A DNA stretch of 22,789 nucleotides from DATMXS01 sp050260275 (GTDB lineage: Bacteria > Acidobacteriota > Terriglobia > Bryobacterales > Bryobacteraceae), in NCBI GenBank assembly GCA_050260275.1, contig JBLNBX010000277.1, forward strand, positions 1-22,789, in the 5' to 3' direction. Position 1 is the stretch's first letter. Each line of letters begins with the position of its first letter. Below the pieces are notes generated by a model. The model searched no databases and had not been told where the DNA came from. It saw only the letters and a list, made by a program, of their open reading frames with translations. Below, piece after piece: positions 1 to 7,700 of the stretch. A program made the position numbers and the translations under genes.

Positions 1-1601
1 AGCCGCTCCGGGCGCGTCTCGGCGAAATCGTAGTCCGGGTCCGTCCAGACGTCGATCATCCGCCGCGGAGGATAGCTCATCATGAAACCGCCGTACTCCG
101 CCCGCCCGATGCCCGGCCCCACCAGGTGCTCGAACGGGTTGGTGGAGTAAAACGCCATGTCGGACTCGTCCTCGTGTTCGCCCAGCCAGGTGGTGTGGTA
201 ATTGTAGCGGCCTTCGGGATCGGGGTCGAATATGACGACTATGCTGCCGACATCTCCGGATACGCGCTCGGACTGCCGCACGTAGATCTTCTGCTCGTGC
301 CAGTTGCGGATGGTCTCGCGCAGGTCGATTCCGTCCAGCAGCGACGTCGTGAACGGCTCCACGCGCGAGCGTTCCTCCGAAAGCACGCTCTTCGCCTTGC
401 GCTTCAGGAACCGTCCGTAGTCCTCCACCACGATATCCTCGGGCGGATACGAGCAGATAGCGTCCCCGTTGAACTGGCGAGCCCACTCGCCGGGAGTCTT
501 CTCCTTCTTCCGCAGCTTAAGATTCGGCGGCCTCAGGCGCTGCTTGGGCCGCGGCAGCCTCCGGCGCAGGCGGATGCGGCGGGTGTTCCTCCAGATCTGC
601 TCGCCGGAGAGGCTCAGTGTTTCGATGTCGGTCTCGGCGCGCTGCGGCGGGTAGGAGTTGGCGGCGTTCCACACCTCCCAGCCGTAGTTGTCGTCCACGA
701 TGGAGCGCGCCGCGACGGTGAGGTCGAAGATGCCCGCGGTAAGGTCGCCGGCCGTAAGCGCGAGGTTTCGCGTGTAACGCGCGAGCAGGCGCCGCTGCCA
801 GTGCTCAACCTTCTCTCGCGCGTTCTCCTCCTGCCCGCGCTCGGCCTCGCGGAAAACTTCGAGCTGCACGCGCAGGCGGTCTGGCGCGCCGGAGCCTGCG
901 CTGCGCGATTCCTCGTACCGCCACGCGAGCCAGGGATACTCCGTAGTGATCTCCGCCAGGCAGTCCGGATGCGGGTTGATGAGCTCCACAGGCAGAGAGC
1001 GCGGCGCCCCGCGCGGCTCCGGCTGGGGAACCTCGTAGGCGTCGAGCACGGGGTCCAGCAGGTTCAGCGAGACAACCGCCAGCACCTTCGACATCGGATT
1101 CGTGCCCTGGAGCTTCCAGGCGATGCCCGCCGCGTGCTGTTCCACCTCGGGCGAGCGCGGCTGCGGGTTCAACCGGTAAGCCTCGATATACTTCTCCAGC
1201 CCGATGCGCGTGAGCGAGTAGGGGTCGGGATAGTGGTCGGGAAGGTGCGGGCGCTCAGTAAGCGCGGGGTCGAGAAAGATCACCTTCGCGCCAATCTCGA
1301 CCGCCGTGCGCACCGCCTCCGTAAACGGGTCGGTGGGCTCGACGGGCACGTACACCGCCTGATCCGCGCCGGCAGGATCGGGGTACACCAGAACGCTCAG
1401 CTCCGGCAGACGCGCAACCGCGCGGAGAAACGCGGCTTCGAGCGTCACGGGCAGCTCCACAGCCACCACTCCCGGACGCTCTTCTAGGATTGCCCGCCGC
1501 GTCTCCGCCGCGAACTCCATTCGCCCAGGGGCGACTGGCAAAAAGCACACGTGTCCGCGGCGAAGGCTGCCGGCGCTCTTCAGTAACTCGTCAAACTCCA
1601 C
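1..1601 (-). CDS. Large uncharacterised protein, possibly TraB/DUF5682-like at its N-terminus (3' end outside window)
   Basis: An uninterrupted minus-strand frame runs from a GTG at 1601 to the left edge (533 codons, no stop), so the C-terminus is missing. The GTG lies one base after the TGA of the zinc-ribbon/AIM24 gene, which implies translational coupling; an ATG 27 codons further in is an alternative start. Residues 15-120 alternate beta-strand-like and helical segments: a first strand HVCFLPVAP, a strand VVAVELP, a YVPVEPTDPF segment, then AKVIFLDP. This order resembles the TraB/EreA/DUF5682-like fold, where a strand ending in an acidic residue is followed by a second one ending in D. 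That match is from memory and weak. The middle (about 300-400) is very basic, with runs such as RRIRLRRRLPRPK. The last visible part is rich in aromatic and acidic residues (TWLGEHEDESDMAFY, EYGGFMMSYPPRR) and looks like a conserved domain I cannot name. No signal peptide or membrane segment is seen. It is real coding sequence of unknown function. Confidence 0.8.
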   Translation of the reverse strand, partial: MEFDELLKSAGSLRRGHVCFLPVAPGRMEFAAETRRAILEERPGVVAVELPVTLEAAFLRAVARLPELSVLVYPDPAGADQAVYVPVEPTDPFTEAVRTAVEIGAKVIFLDPALTERPHLPDHYPDPYSLTRIGLEKYIEAYRLNPQPRSPEVEQHAAGIAWKLQGTNPMSKVLAVVSLNLLDPVLDAYEVPQPEPRGAPRSLPVELINPHPDCLAEITTEYPWLAWRYEESRSAGSGAPDRLRVQLEVFREAERGQEENAREKVEHWQRRLLARYTRNLALTAGDLTAGIFDLTVAARSIVDDNYGWEVWNAANSYPPQRAETDIETLSLSGEQIWRNTRRIRLRRRLPRPKQRLRPPNLKLRKKEKTPGEWARQFNGDAICSYPPEDIVVEDYGRFLKRKAKSVLSEERSRVEPFTTSLLDGIDLRETIRNWHEQKIYVRQSERVSGDVGSIVVIFDPDPEGRYNYHTTWLGEHEDESDMAFYSTNPFEHLVGPGIGRAEYGGFMMSYPPRRMIDVWTDPDYDFAETRPER

Positions 1602-1602
1602 T

Positions 1603-2469
1603 TCAGTCGTCGTTTCCGAAAATGCCGCCGAGGTTGCCGAGCGGCGTCGACGACTGCCCCGACCCCGGCACCATCGGCGCAAGCTCCCGCCTCAGCTTCT
1701 CCAACGTCATGCTCTGCACGATCACCCTACCGGGACCCGTCAGCGTGGCCAGGAACAGGCCCTCTCCCCCGAAAAGGGCGCGCCTGACGCCCCCGACGAA
1801 CTGGATGTCGTACTGAACGCACTCGTCGAACCCCACGATACAGCCCGTATCCACCTGCAGCGTCTCCCCGGGCGCAAGCGTGAACTCGATGAAGTCGCCG
1901 CCCGCGTGAACGAACGCGACGCCGGGGCCGGTCAGCTTCTCGAGGATGAAACCCTCTCCGCCGAAGAAACCCGCCCCGAGCCGCTTCACTAGGGCTATGT
2001 TGAGCTGCACCGAGCTCTGCGCGCAGAGGAACGCGTCACGCTGCATCAGCACACTCTGGCCGGCCGCCAGCTCGAACGCCTGTATGCGGCCAGGATAGGT
2101 TCCCGCGAAGCCGACCTCGCCCGGGCTGAGCGCCTTGAAGTAGGTAAGGAACAGGGATTCGCCCATCAGCTTGCGCTTCACCGCGCCCCAGATCTTCTGG
2201 CCTATCGTCTCGCCCGTCATGCGCGTTTCCCACTGCACTGACGGCTGCTTGTAGACCATTCTCCCGCCCTCGGCGTAAACCTCCTGGCCGGGCTTCAGGC
2301 GGATGCGGACCACCTGCAGGTTGTCGCCGTGAATGGTGTAGTCGAGCGGCGTTGGCGGCGGCGCCTCGACCGGCGCCCCAGCGCCGGCTCCTGCAATGGC
2401 CCGGCCGCAGCCGGGGCAGAAACGGGCGTCATCGGTAACCTGCGTTCCGCAGTTCGTACAAAAGGGCAT
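1603..2469 (-). CDS. Zinc-ribbon plus AIM24-family protein
   Basis: The protein has 288 residues. A treble-clef zinc ribbon at 1-24 has cysteines at 4, 7, 18 and 21 (MPFCTNCG...FCPGCG). A proline/alanine linker follows, then an AIM24/TIGR00266-type domain at about 43-275. That domain is an all-beta fold of repeated glycine-rich turns, here LTGPG twice, FFGGEGFIL, LFGGEGLFL and a central YPGRIQAFEL. AIM24 relatives include a yeast mitochondrial protein; bacterial members are of unknown biochemical role and have no catalytic residues to point to. The start is set at 2469, not at an in-frame ATG 8 codons upstream, because GGAGG sits 5 nt before this ATG and the zinc ribbon begins right there. 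The next gene starts one base after the stop, so the two are probably one transcript and may act together. Family assignment is firm; function is not. Confidence 0.9.
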   Translation of the reverse strand: MPFCTNCGTQVTDDARFCPGCGRAIAGAGAGAPVEAPPPTPLDYTIHGDNLQVVRIRLKPGQEVYAEGGRMVYKQPSVQWETRMTGETIGQKIWGAVKRKLMGESLFLTYFKALSPGEVGFAGTYPGRIQAFELAAGQSVLMQRDAFLCAQSSVQLNIALVKRLGAGFFGGEGFILEKLTGPGVAFVHAGGDFIEFTLAPGETLQVDTGCIVGFDECVQYDIQFVGGVRRALFGGEGLFLATLTGPGRVIVQSMTLEKLRRELAPMVPGSGQSSTPLGNLGGIFGNDD

Positions 2470-2475
2470 CAATGC

Positions 2476-2480
2476 CTCCG
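2476..2480 (-). promoter_or_regulatory. Shine-Dalgarno for the AIM24 gene
   Basis: The minus strand reads GGAGGCATTGATG. The GGAGG lies 5 nt before the ATG at 2469 and selects this codon over the in-frame ATG at 2493. Confidence 0.75.
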
Positions 2481-2736
2481 GGGCTGTATCCAACTTGTGG
2501 AGAATCGTACTTCTCCATTATGCGAAGAAGTGCATTTCTGGCGGCCATCACCCACTGGCTGTCGTGTCCTCGGAGGCAGAACAGGTAGTGAGCTCCTGCG
2601 GGAACTACCGCAAGCGCGCCCAAGCCGAACCGGACATGCACAGAAGGGCACAAGGCCATGCTCAGGCAGAGCGGCGCGGGAGGCTTCAGGATGTCGGCAG
2701 GAGCGCAGACGGACGGCTGAGGAGTAAGGTACACAT

Positions 2737-2762
2737 CGAGGTGCGGCAGATGCCGCACCTCG
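2737..2762. repeat. Perfect inverted repeat, 12-bp arms, 2-nt centre
   Basis: The arms CGAGGTGCGGCA and TGCCGCACCTCG are exact reverse complements separated by GA. No T-run follows on either strand, so it is not a standard intrinsic terminator. On the minus strand a consensus TTGACA lies at 2776-2771, so the repeat would cover the spacer and -10 position of a promoter pointing to the AIM24 operon. This is an operator-like arrangement. No clear -10 hexamer lies within it, which weakens that reading. Confidence 0.7.
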
Positions 2763-2879
2763 CGTTCGATTGTCAAACGGCGCGACAGGCCATCACCGGA
2801 GAATCGCGCCGCGCGGAGACTGCTTCAGACTCGCTCCGCCACGACCAGCGCCGCGGCGAAGCCGCCTTACGCGTCTCCC

Positions 2880-3308
2880 TTACACCTCCAGCTTGGCCGT
2901 CATCGTGATCTCGGCTTTCAACAGCTTCGAGATCGGGCAGCCTTCCTTGGCCGCATTCGCGGCTTTCTCGAACGCCGCCTGGTCCGCGCCTGGAATGCGC
3001 GCCGTGACGTCCAGGTGGCTCTTTGTGACGCCCCAGCCGGAGCCGGTCTGCTCGAGCGTTACGGTCGCCGCAGCCTGGATGCTCTCCGGCTTCAGCCCCG
3101 CCTCGCCAAGCTGAGCCGACAGCGCCATGGCGAAGCAGCCGGCGTGCGCTGCTGCAATCAGTTCCTCGGGGTTAGTTCCCTGCCCCTGCTCGAATCGCGT
3201 CCCGAACGAGTACTGAGTCTTGGACAGCACCCCGCTGTCCGTCGTGATAGTGCCGCGTCCATCTTTGAGGCCGCCGTTCCACACGGCGGACGCTTTGCGT
3301 CTGATCAT
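2880..3308 (-). CDS. osmC: OsmC-family peroxiredoxin (organic hydroperoxide reductase)
   Basis: The protein has 142 residues, the usual size for OsmC. The two redox cysteines are present: C58 in HAGCFAMALS and C124 in EGCPISKLL. Arg38 in GTRFEQG and Glu49 in NPEEL match the conserved Arg/Glu pair that polarises the peroxidatic cysteine. The family reduces organic hydroperoxides with a thiol reductant (lipoyl-dependent in characterised members) in the cytoplasm. The sequence fits the OsmC branch rather than Ohr (SAVWNG near the N-terminus and the GxG turn at 42-44). The ATG lies 7 nt after the stop of the ydcF-like gene, making it the last gene of the ntrYX operon. No good Shine-Dalgarno is seen; a TATAGT on the minus strand 6 nt upstream could be an internal promoter, but it falls inside the end of the upstream gene and may be chance. 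Confidence 0.93.
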   Translation of the reverse strand: MIRRKASAVWNGGLKDGRGTITTDSGVLSKTQYSFGTRFEQGQGTNPEELIAAAHAGCFAMALSAQLGEAGLKPESIQAAATVTLEQTGSGWGVTKSHLDVTARIPGADQAAFEKAANAAKEGCPISKLLKAEITMTAKLEV

Positions 3309-3315
3309 GCCTACA

Positions 3316-3918
3316 CTATATCCAGCCGCGAAGGGCGTAGTAACCGGTCTTAGCGGTCTCCTCGAGCAGATTTACAAACAAGCCCCAGCGCGGCGCCATG
3401 CCGTTGCCCAGCTTCCTGCCGTAGGGGAACGGAACGCCCGTTACCTCCAGCCCCGCCTTGCGAAACGCCCGCCGCGCACGCAGCATGTGCATATCGCTTG
3501 TGAGGAGCATCTTCTTTCCCGTTTCGCCGCGCAGCAGTTCCGCCGTGAACAGCGCGTTTTCGCGCGTACTGGTGGACCGGTTCTCCACCGTGATCGCGTC
3601 GGGCGGAATACCGCGAAACACCAGATTGTCGCGCATCACCGGCGCAACCGTCTTGCCGCTCACCACCACTCGCCTGAACCCGCCCTCGCGGTACACCCGG
3701 GACGCATAGATCACCCGCCAGTACGACATCACGCCGAGCGTCTCGCTGTCGATCATGTCACCCGCCAGCACTATCAGCACGTCGCCCTTGGGCGCGGGCC
3801 AGTCTCCGGCGAGCAGAGAAGACCAGCTCTTCACGAGCGGCGTAAACGTTACTATCGCGAACAGCGCCGTGAACGAGACCGCGAACGCCACTCCCGCGCG
3901 CAGCAAACGCCGCGGCAC
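3316..3918 (-). CDS. YdcF/SanA/ElyC-like DUF218-domain protein, membrane-anchored
   Basis: The protein has 200 residues, with one N-terminal membrane segment (about 6-28) followed by a DUF218 domain. Family hallmarks are a first strand with acidic turn (DVLIVLAGD), the motif STSTRENALFTAELL, and a strand-turn-helix LLTSDMHMLRARRAFRKAG leading to GLEVTGVPFP. DUF218 proteins in enterobacteria (SanA, ElyC, YdcF) affect envelope integrity, and some are linked to undecaprenyl-phosphate-dependent envelope synthesis. The biochemical reaction is not settled. The GTG start overlaps the TAG stop of ntrX by one base (TAGTG), so translation is coupled to the response regulator. Its place directly behind ntrYX suggests that the two-component system and this envelope factor belong to one response. 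Confidence 0.88.
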   Translation of the reverse strand: MPRRLLRAGVAFAVSFTALFAIVTFTPLVKSWSSLLAGDWPAPKGDVLIVLAGDMIDSETLGVMSYWRVIYASRVYREGGFRRVVVSGKTVAPVMRDNLVFRGIPPDAITVENRSTSTRENALFTAELLRGETGKKMLLTSDMHMLRARRAFRKAGLEVTGVPFPYGRKLGNGMAPRWGLFVNLLEETAKTGYYALRGWI

Positions 3919-5282
3919 TACGCCTCTTTCGGCGCGATGCCCAGCGCCTTCATCTTGCGGTAGAGATTGCTGCGCTCCAGGCCCAGCAGTTCGGCCGCGC
4001 GCGTAACATTACCGTTCGTCTCTTCGAGTTTTCTGAGGATGTACTCGCGCTCGGCGTTCTCGCGCACTTCCTGCAGGGTCGCAAATCTGTCGGGTGCTCG
4101 CTCGGGCGTGATGCGCACGCGGTGCAGCGGTATGTGCCGGGCGTCCACGCGCACCTGCGGATTCATGATGACGATGCGCTCCATCAGGTTTTTCAGCTCG
4201 CGCACATTGCCGGGCCAGTGGTATTCCTCCAGCATCCGGTATGCCTCGGGAGTAAGCTCCTTCGGCTTGCGCCCGTAGCGCGTGGTGAAATCGTTCAGGA
4301 AATAGTCGGCCAACAGCCGTATGTCCTCGCGGCGGTCCCGCAGCGGCGGAACGTAAAACGGGATCACGTTCAGCCTGTAGAACAGATCCTCCCGGAAGTT
4401 GCCGCGCTCTATCTCCTCCTGGAGGTTCTTGTTGGTCGCCGCTATCACGCGCACGTCCACCTGCACAAACTCCAGCGCTCCCACCGGCTCGAAGCGCTGC
4501 TCCTCAAGCGCGCGCAGCACCTTCGCCTGCGTCTTGAGGCTCATGTCGCCGACCTCGTCCAGGAACAGCGTGCCCCCGTCCGCCTTTTGGAATTTCCCGA
4601 TCTTGTCCTCTTGCGCGCCCGTGAAGCTGCCCTTGCGATGGCCGAACATCTCGCTCTCGATGAGGTCCTCGGGGATCGCCGCGCAGTTCACCTCCACGAA
4701 CGGTTCCTGAGCGCGCGGGCTCTGCGCATGGATGGCGTGGGCCACCAGTTCCTTGCCGGTGCCGCTCTCGCCGTAGATGAGCACTCGCCCGTTTGTGCCC
4801 GCCATGTACCGCAGTTGCTGGCGCAGCGCCTTCATCGGCACGCTTTCGCCGATGATGCGATACTCGCCCGCGCTGTCGCGCCGCAGCCGCTGGTTTTCGA
4901 GCTGCAACCGGCGGTGCTGGATGGCATTCTTGACCGTTACGAGCACCTTCGGCAGCGTCAGCGGCTTCTCCAAAAAGTCGAACGCTCCGAGCTTCGTCGA
5001 TCGGACCGCCGTCTCAATCGTCCCGTGGCCCGAAATCATCACCACCACGGGGCGGCTCTCTAGTGGAATCTCCTGGATGCGAGCCAGCGTCTCCAGGCCG
5101 TCTATGCCGGGCAGCCAGATGTCCAGGAGCGCCACGTCGTACTCCTGCCGCCCGAGCGCGGCCAGCCCTTCTTCGCCGGATTCCACGGCGTGTGCGACGT
5201 AGCCTTCATCCTCCAGCACGCCTGAGAGGGACTGCCTTATGCCCGGCTCATCGTCGATCACCAGTACGTGCGAACGTTTCAC
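3918..5282 (-). CDS. ntrX: NtrX-like sigma-54-dependent response regulator
   Basis: The protein has 454 residues in three parts. The receiver domain (4-120) has the acidic pair DDE at 10-12, phospho-acceptor D54 (LLDIWLPG), S84 and K106 (EKP). The AAA+ activator domain (about 143-380) has Walker A GESGTGKE at 171-178, a GSFTGA sigma-54-contact loop at 218-223 (the commoner form is GAFTGA), Walker B GGTLFLDE at 236-243 and an arginine-finger segment FREDLFYRLNV. The C-terminal Fis-type HTH (about 420-447) reads NVTRAAELLGLERSNLYRKM. The long C-terminal linker and the neighbouring kinase make it NtrX-like rather than NtrC. It starts at a GTG inside the GTGA overlap with the ntrY stop. It is expected to be phosphorylated by the adjacent kinase and to activate or repress promoters. 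No -24/-12 element was identified with confidence in the window. Confidence 0.94.
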   Translation of the reverse strand: MKRSHVLVIDDEPGIRQSLSGVLEDEGYVAHAVESGEEGLAALGRQEYDVALLDIWLPGIDGLETLARIQEIPLESRPVVVMISGHGTIETAVRSTKLGAFDFLEKPLTLPKVLVTVKNAIQHRRLQLENQRLRRDSAGEYRIIGESVPMKALRQQLRYMAGTNGRVLIYGESGTGKELVAHAIHAQSPRAQEPFVEVNCAAIPEDLIESEMFGHRKGSFTGAQEDKIGKFQKADGGTLFLDEVGDMSLKTQAKVLRALEEQRFEPVGALEFVQVDVRVIAATNKNLQEEIERGNFREDLFYRLNVIPFYVPPLRDRREDIRLLADYFLNDFTTRYGRKPKELTPEAYRMLEEYHWPGNVRELKNLMERIVIMNPQVRVDARHIPLHRVRITPERAPDRFATLQEVRENAEREYILRKLEETNGNVTRAAELLGLERSNLYRKMKALGIAPKEA

Positions 5283-7291
5283 GTGTGCGTCTCCGCGGTT
5301 TTGGGCTCAGCATCGGCAACGAGCGCCGGGATCTCGATGACGAATCGCGCCCCCTGCGGCGGGTTGTCCTCAGCGCGTATCGTCGCGCCGTGCTCGGTAA
5401 GTATCTGATTCACGATCGCAAGTCCAAGACCGGTGCCGCGTCCTTTTGTCGAAAAGTAGGGAAGGAACAGCCGCTCCTTCTCCTCCGGCGAGAGGCCGCG
5501 GCCCGTGTCGGCGATCACGAGTTCCACCGTGTCCATGCCTGTCGCGTGCGTCGAGATATACAGCTCTTTCACCGGCGAATCCTGCATGGCTTCCGCGGCA
5601 TTGTCAACAAGGTTAACCACTGCCCGCCTGAACTGCTCGCGATCGAGGTTGACCAGCGGCAGGCCCGCGGCAAAGTGGCGGTGGATCTGGATGCCGTCAA
5701 GACGCCCGGCAAAGACGGAAAGGGCGTCCTCTACCGCTGCGTTCAGGTCCGCCGGCACGGGTTGCGCCGCCGGGAAACGCGCAAACTGCGAAAAAGCGTT
5801 CACGAGCGTCTTCACCGACTCCACCTCGGCCGCGATCGTGGCCGTGCACTCGCGCAGCACGCGCGCCGTATCAGGCTGCAGCGGGATTCGCTCCACCTGC
5901 CGCGCGATGCGCTCGCTGGAAAGCGCTATCGGCGTGAGCGGGTTCTTGATCTCGTGCGCGATGCGCCGCGCCACTTCCTGCCAGGCGGCAAGCTTTTGGG
6001 CGCGCATCAAGTCGGTGGTGTCCTCGAGCACCATCACGAAACCCGAGGTCACGCGCTCCTCGATCGCCGCGACAGTGATCGCCAGGCTGAGCGTTCCGCG
6101 CGGGGTCTTCAGGTCGAACTGCCGCGACGCGACGCCGGTGCGCCGGGCGCGCTTCATCATGTAGCCGATCTCTTCCAGATCTTCCGCCGGGAAAAGGTCC
6201 GAGAGGCGCGCTGCCGACGTTGCGGGACCGTCACCAAGCAACCGGCCGAGAGCGCGGTTGACGCGCAGAATGCGGTTGCCGTCGCCTGCGACAGAGATGA
6301 CTCCCGTTGGGATGCTCTCGAGAATTGCCTCAGTGAACCGGCGGCGGCGCTCAAGTTCGCTGCGGCTGGCCTCGAGGGCCTCGGTCATTTCATTAAACGC
6401 GCGAACCAGGCTGGCGAGTTCATCCATCGCGGGCGTACGGATGCGGTGTTTGAGGTCGCCCTTGCGTACCTGTCCCGCGGCCTCAAGCAGCGCGGTGATG
6501 GGGTTCGAAATCTGTTTCGAGAGAAAAAGCGCCACCCACGTTGCGAAGAACAGGATGAACAGGGTTATCGCCGCCATCAGCATCAGGTAGAAATTCCGGA
6601 CCCTGCGGCGGTCGAGCGCCAGCCGGTCGTACTCTTTGATGTAGTTGTCGATGGCGGCAGCCGATGCCGCTATGTCCTTCCGCGGGTCCGGTGCCACCAG
6701 CACCGCCCCTGCGCGCGCCGCCGTGGCCGGGTCCACCAGCTCCCCGCACAGCCTGGCGATCGAGCCGTCGCTGCGAATCATGGCCGCGCCGTAGACGCCG
6801 TGCGCCCGGCAGGCCTTTGCGGCCTCCTCTTCGGGAAGCAGCGCGAGCCAGTTGGCCTGGACCTGCGCAAGCCGCAAGCTGTCGCGCCTGACGGTCTCGA
6901 GCACCTCGGCGAAGTTGATCCGCACGCCCTCCGCTGGCCGGCTGAACCACTTCGCGAGGTTGTAGTTGAGCACCGAGACGCCCCACAGCAGCAGGAACGT
7001 CACCGGCAGGAACGTGAGCGCCAGCGCGCCCAGCACCAGCTTGGTCTTCAGGCGCGAGCCTTCCCGGTTACTGCGCCGCTCCACGTAAAGCTTCACGCCG
7101 GTCCGGAACAGCATGAACCCCAGCGTCACCGTGAGCAGGAAGACCAGGGTCGAGACAGCCCAGTAGAGCGTCGTCTGCCCGGGGCTGGTTGGCGCGTACT
7201 CGCCGAAGGTGAACGAGCCCTGCCATATCACCAGCGAGGCCGACACGATCAGCAGGAGGATGCCGCACCCGTAAATGGCACGCCTGCGCAC
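5279..7291 (-). CDS. ntrY: NtrY-like sensor histidine kinase
   Basis: From the GTG at 7291 the protein has 670 residues. In order: a pair of membrane helices with a short loop, a third helix (LVLGALALTFLPVTFLLLWG), a roughly 130-residue extracytoplasmic sensor region, a fourth helix, HAMP, PAS, HisKA with the phospho-accepting His in RRIAHEIKNPLTP, and HATPase_c with N box NLVDNAAEAM, DTGRG and GRGTGLGLAI. This is the classic NtrY layout. A longer start at 7363 adds 24 residues. I prefer 7291 because the extension uses less GC-rich third positions, includes a rare AGA, and lacks a spaced Shine-Dalgarno, while a TATAAT ends 6 nt before the GTG. The start therefore remains a judgement. The stop overlaps the ntrX start by 4 nt. 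The stimulus is unknown; homologues respond to nitrogen, redox or envelope state. Confidence 0.92.
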   Translation of the reverse strand: MRRRAIYGCGILLLIVSASLVIWQGSFTFGEYAPTSPGQTTLYWAVSTLVFLLTVTLGFMLFRTGVKLYVERRSNREGSRLKTKLVLGALALTFLPVTFLLLWGVSVLNYNLAKWFSRPAEGVRINFAEVLETVRRDSLRLAQVQANWLALLPEEEAAKACRAHGVYGAAMIRSDGSIARLCGELVDPATAARAGAVLVAPDPRKDIAASAAAIDNYIKEYDRLALDRRRVRNFYLMLMAAITLFILFFATWVALFLSKQISNPITALLEAAGQVRKGDLKHRIRTPAMDELASLVRAFNEMTEALEASRSELERRRRFTEAILESIPTGVISVAGDGNRILRVNRALGRLLGDGPATSAARLSDLFPAEDLEEIGYMMKRARRTGVASRQFDLKTPRGTLSLAITVAAIEERVTSGFVMVLEDTTDLMRAQKLAAWQEVARRIAHEIKNPLTPIALSSERIARQVERIPLQPDTARVLRECTATIAAEVESVKTLVNAFSQFARFPAAQPVPADLNAAVEDALSVFAGRLDGIQIHRHFAAGLPLVNLDREQFRRAVVNLVDNAAEAMQDSPVKELYISTHATGMDTVELVIADTGRGLSPEEKERLFLPYFSTKGRGTGLGLAIVNQILTEHGATIRAEDNPPQGARFVIEIPALVADAEPKTAETHT

Positions 7292-7297
7292 CCCCTG

Positions 7298-7303
7298 ATT
7301 ATA
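7298..7303 (-). promoter_or_regulatory. Candidate -10 element for the ntrYX operon
   Basis: A perfect TATAAT on the minus strand is separated by CAGGGG from the GTG at 7291. A TTCAGA lies 18 nt upstream as a poor -35. If used, the mRNA would be essentially leaderless. It lies inside the longer alternative reading frame of ntrY, which argues against that longer start. Confidence 0.45.
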
Positions 7304-7569
7304 GAAAGCCGGTGCTGGGAGTCTGAAGCGCTGTGCCCAGGCTGGCCGGCGTTTCGCGGCCATACCTCAGGTGCAAGGCTCTCTCTGCAGCAGAGGACCA
7401 CACACCGTACTCAGTCCACGAACCAGGTGAGCAACGGTGGCGGCGCGCCATTCCTGCGGAGAGGGAACTCAGCCGTGATGCGTTCTATGCGGAATCCGCG
7501 AACGTTGGCGACGGCTCCGGTCGCCTGGCGCGCGGACCTTCACTCAGGGCGATGTGAACAACAGTCCTG

Positions 7570-7584
7570 CGTGGGGCGGACCTC
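7570..7584 (+). repeat. Copy 1 of a 15-bp intergenic repeat core
   Basis: CGTGGGGCGGACCTC is identical to 15336-15350. Both copies lie in gene-free DNA on the plus strand, inside GC-rich palindromic surroundings. A related stretch (GTGGCGG then GGTCCGCGCG) follows at about 7640-7661. Two copies in a GC-rich window are weak evidence by themselves. Confidence 0.45.
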
Positions 7585-7700
7585 CCTGCTCCGCGCGGCG
7601 AGCTCTCCGCGCCGCCTTCGTCAGGTCGCCGCTTTCTTGTGGCGGCCCCCCGGTCCGCGCGCCGAACTTCTGCTCGCCGCCCGCTGCGGGTTGCCGTAAG

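Larger units (their letters stand above)
2470..2879. other. Non-coding interval between osmC and the AIM24 gene
   Basis: These 410 bases separate two co-directional minus-strand transcription units. No frame here looks like a protein: a minus-strand frame of about 115 codons has no recognisable motif and overlaps the AIM24 start. It holds a perfect inverted repeat at 2737-2762, a TTGACA (minus strand, 2776-2771) beside it, and a 6-bp hairpin GGAGAA/TTCTCC at 2499-2516. It also holds a CATAAT (minus strand, 2522-2517) that could be a -10 element for the AIM24 gene, although no matching -35 was found. A run GGTAGT...ACTACC at about 2584-2609 can form another short stem. No T-tract terminator after osmC is evident. 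Confidence 0.6.
7292..7700. other. Non-coding interval between the MBL gene and ntrY, with repeat-like palindromic DNA
   Basis: The 409 bases lie downstream of the metallo-beta-lactamase gene and upstream of ntrY, both on the minus strand. No convincing protein frame is present. The half at about 7569-7690 is a string of GC-rich half-palindromes: GCGGA...TCCGC, GCGGCG...CGCCGC and CCCGC-T-GCGGG. It includes CGTGGGGCGGACCTC, which recurs exactly at 15336-15350. This looks like degenerate copies of a short interspersed repeat. No T-tract terminator was seen after the MBL gene; CCCGCTGCGGG at 7680-7690 is too tight to form a real loop. Confidence 0.55.

Noticed and set aside
126..1487. A 453-codon plus-strand frame at the left edge
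   Set aside because: The minus-strand frame over the same bases is longer, open to the edge, coupled to the upstream gene and has balanced protein composition, so the plus frame is its shadow.
2429..2776. A 115-codon minus-strand frame in the 410-bp interval
   Set aside because: It overlaps the start of the AIM24 gene, has no motif and reads through the inverted repeat. Left as non-coding.
3309..3320. TATAGT 6 nt before the osmC ATG as a leaderless promoter
   Set aside because: It lies on the Trp-Ile-stop codons of the ydcF-like gene within a tight operon, has no -35 and no exact TGn extension. Chance is a fair explanation, so it was not listed as a feature.
5063..7699. An 878-codon open frame on the plus strand, opposite ntrX and ntrY
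   Set aside because: It is rich in Arg, His and Pro without any domain, while the minus strand encodes two complete, motif-perfect proteins. GC-rich codon bias keeps the antisense frame open.
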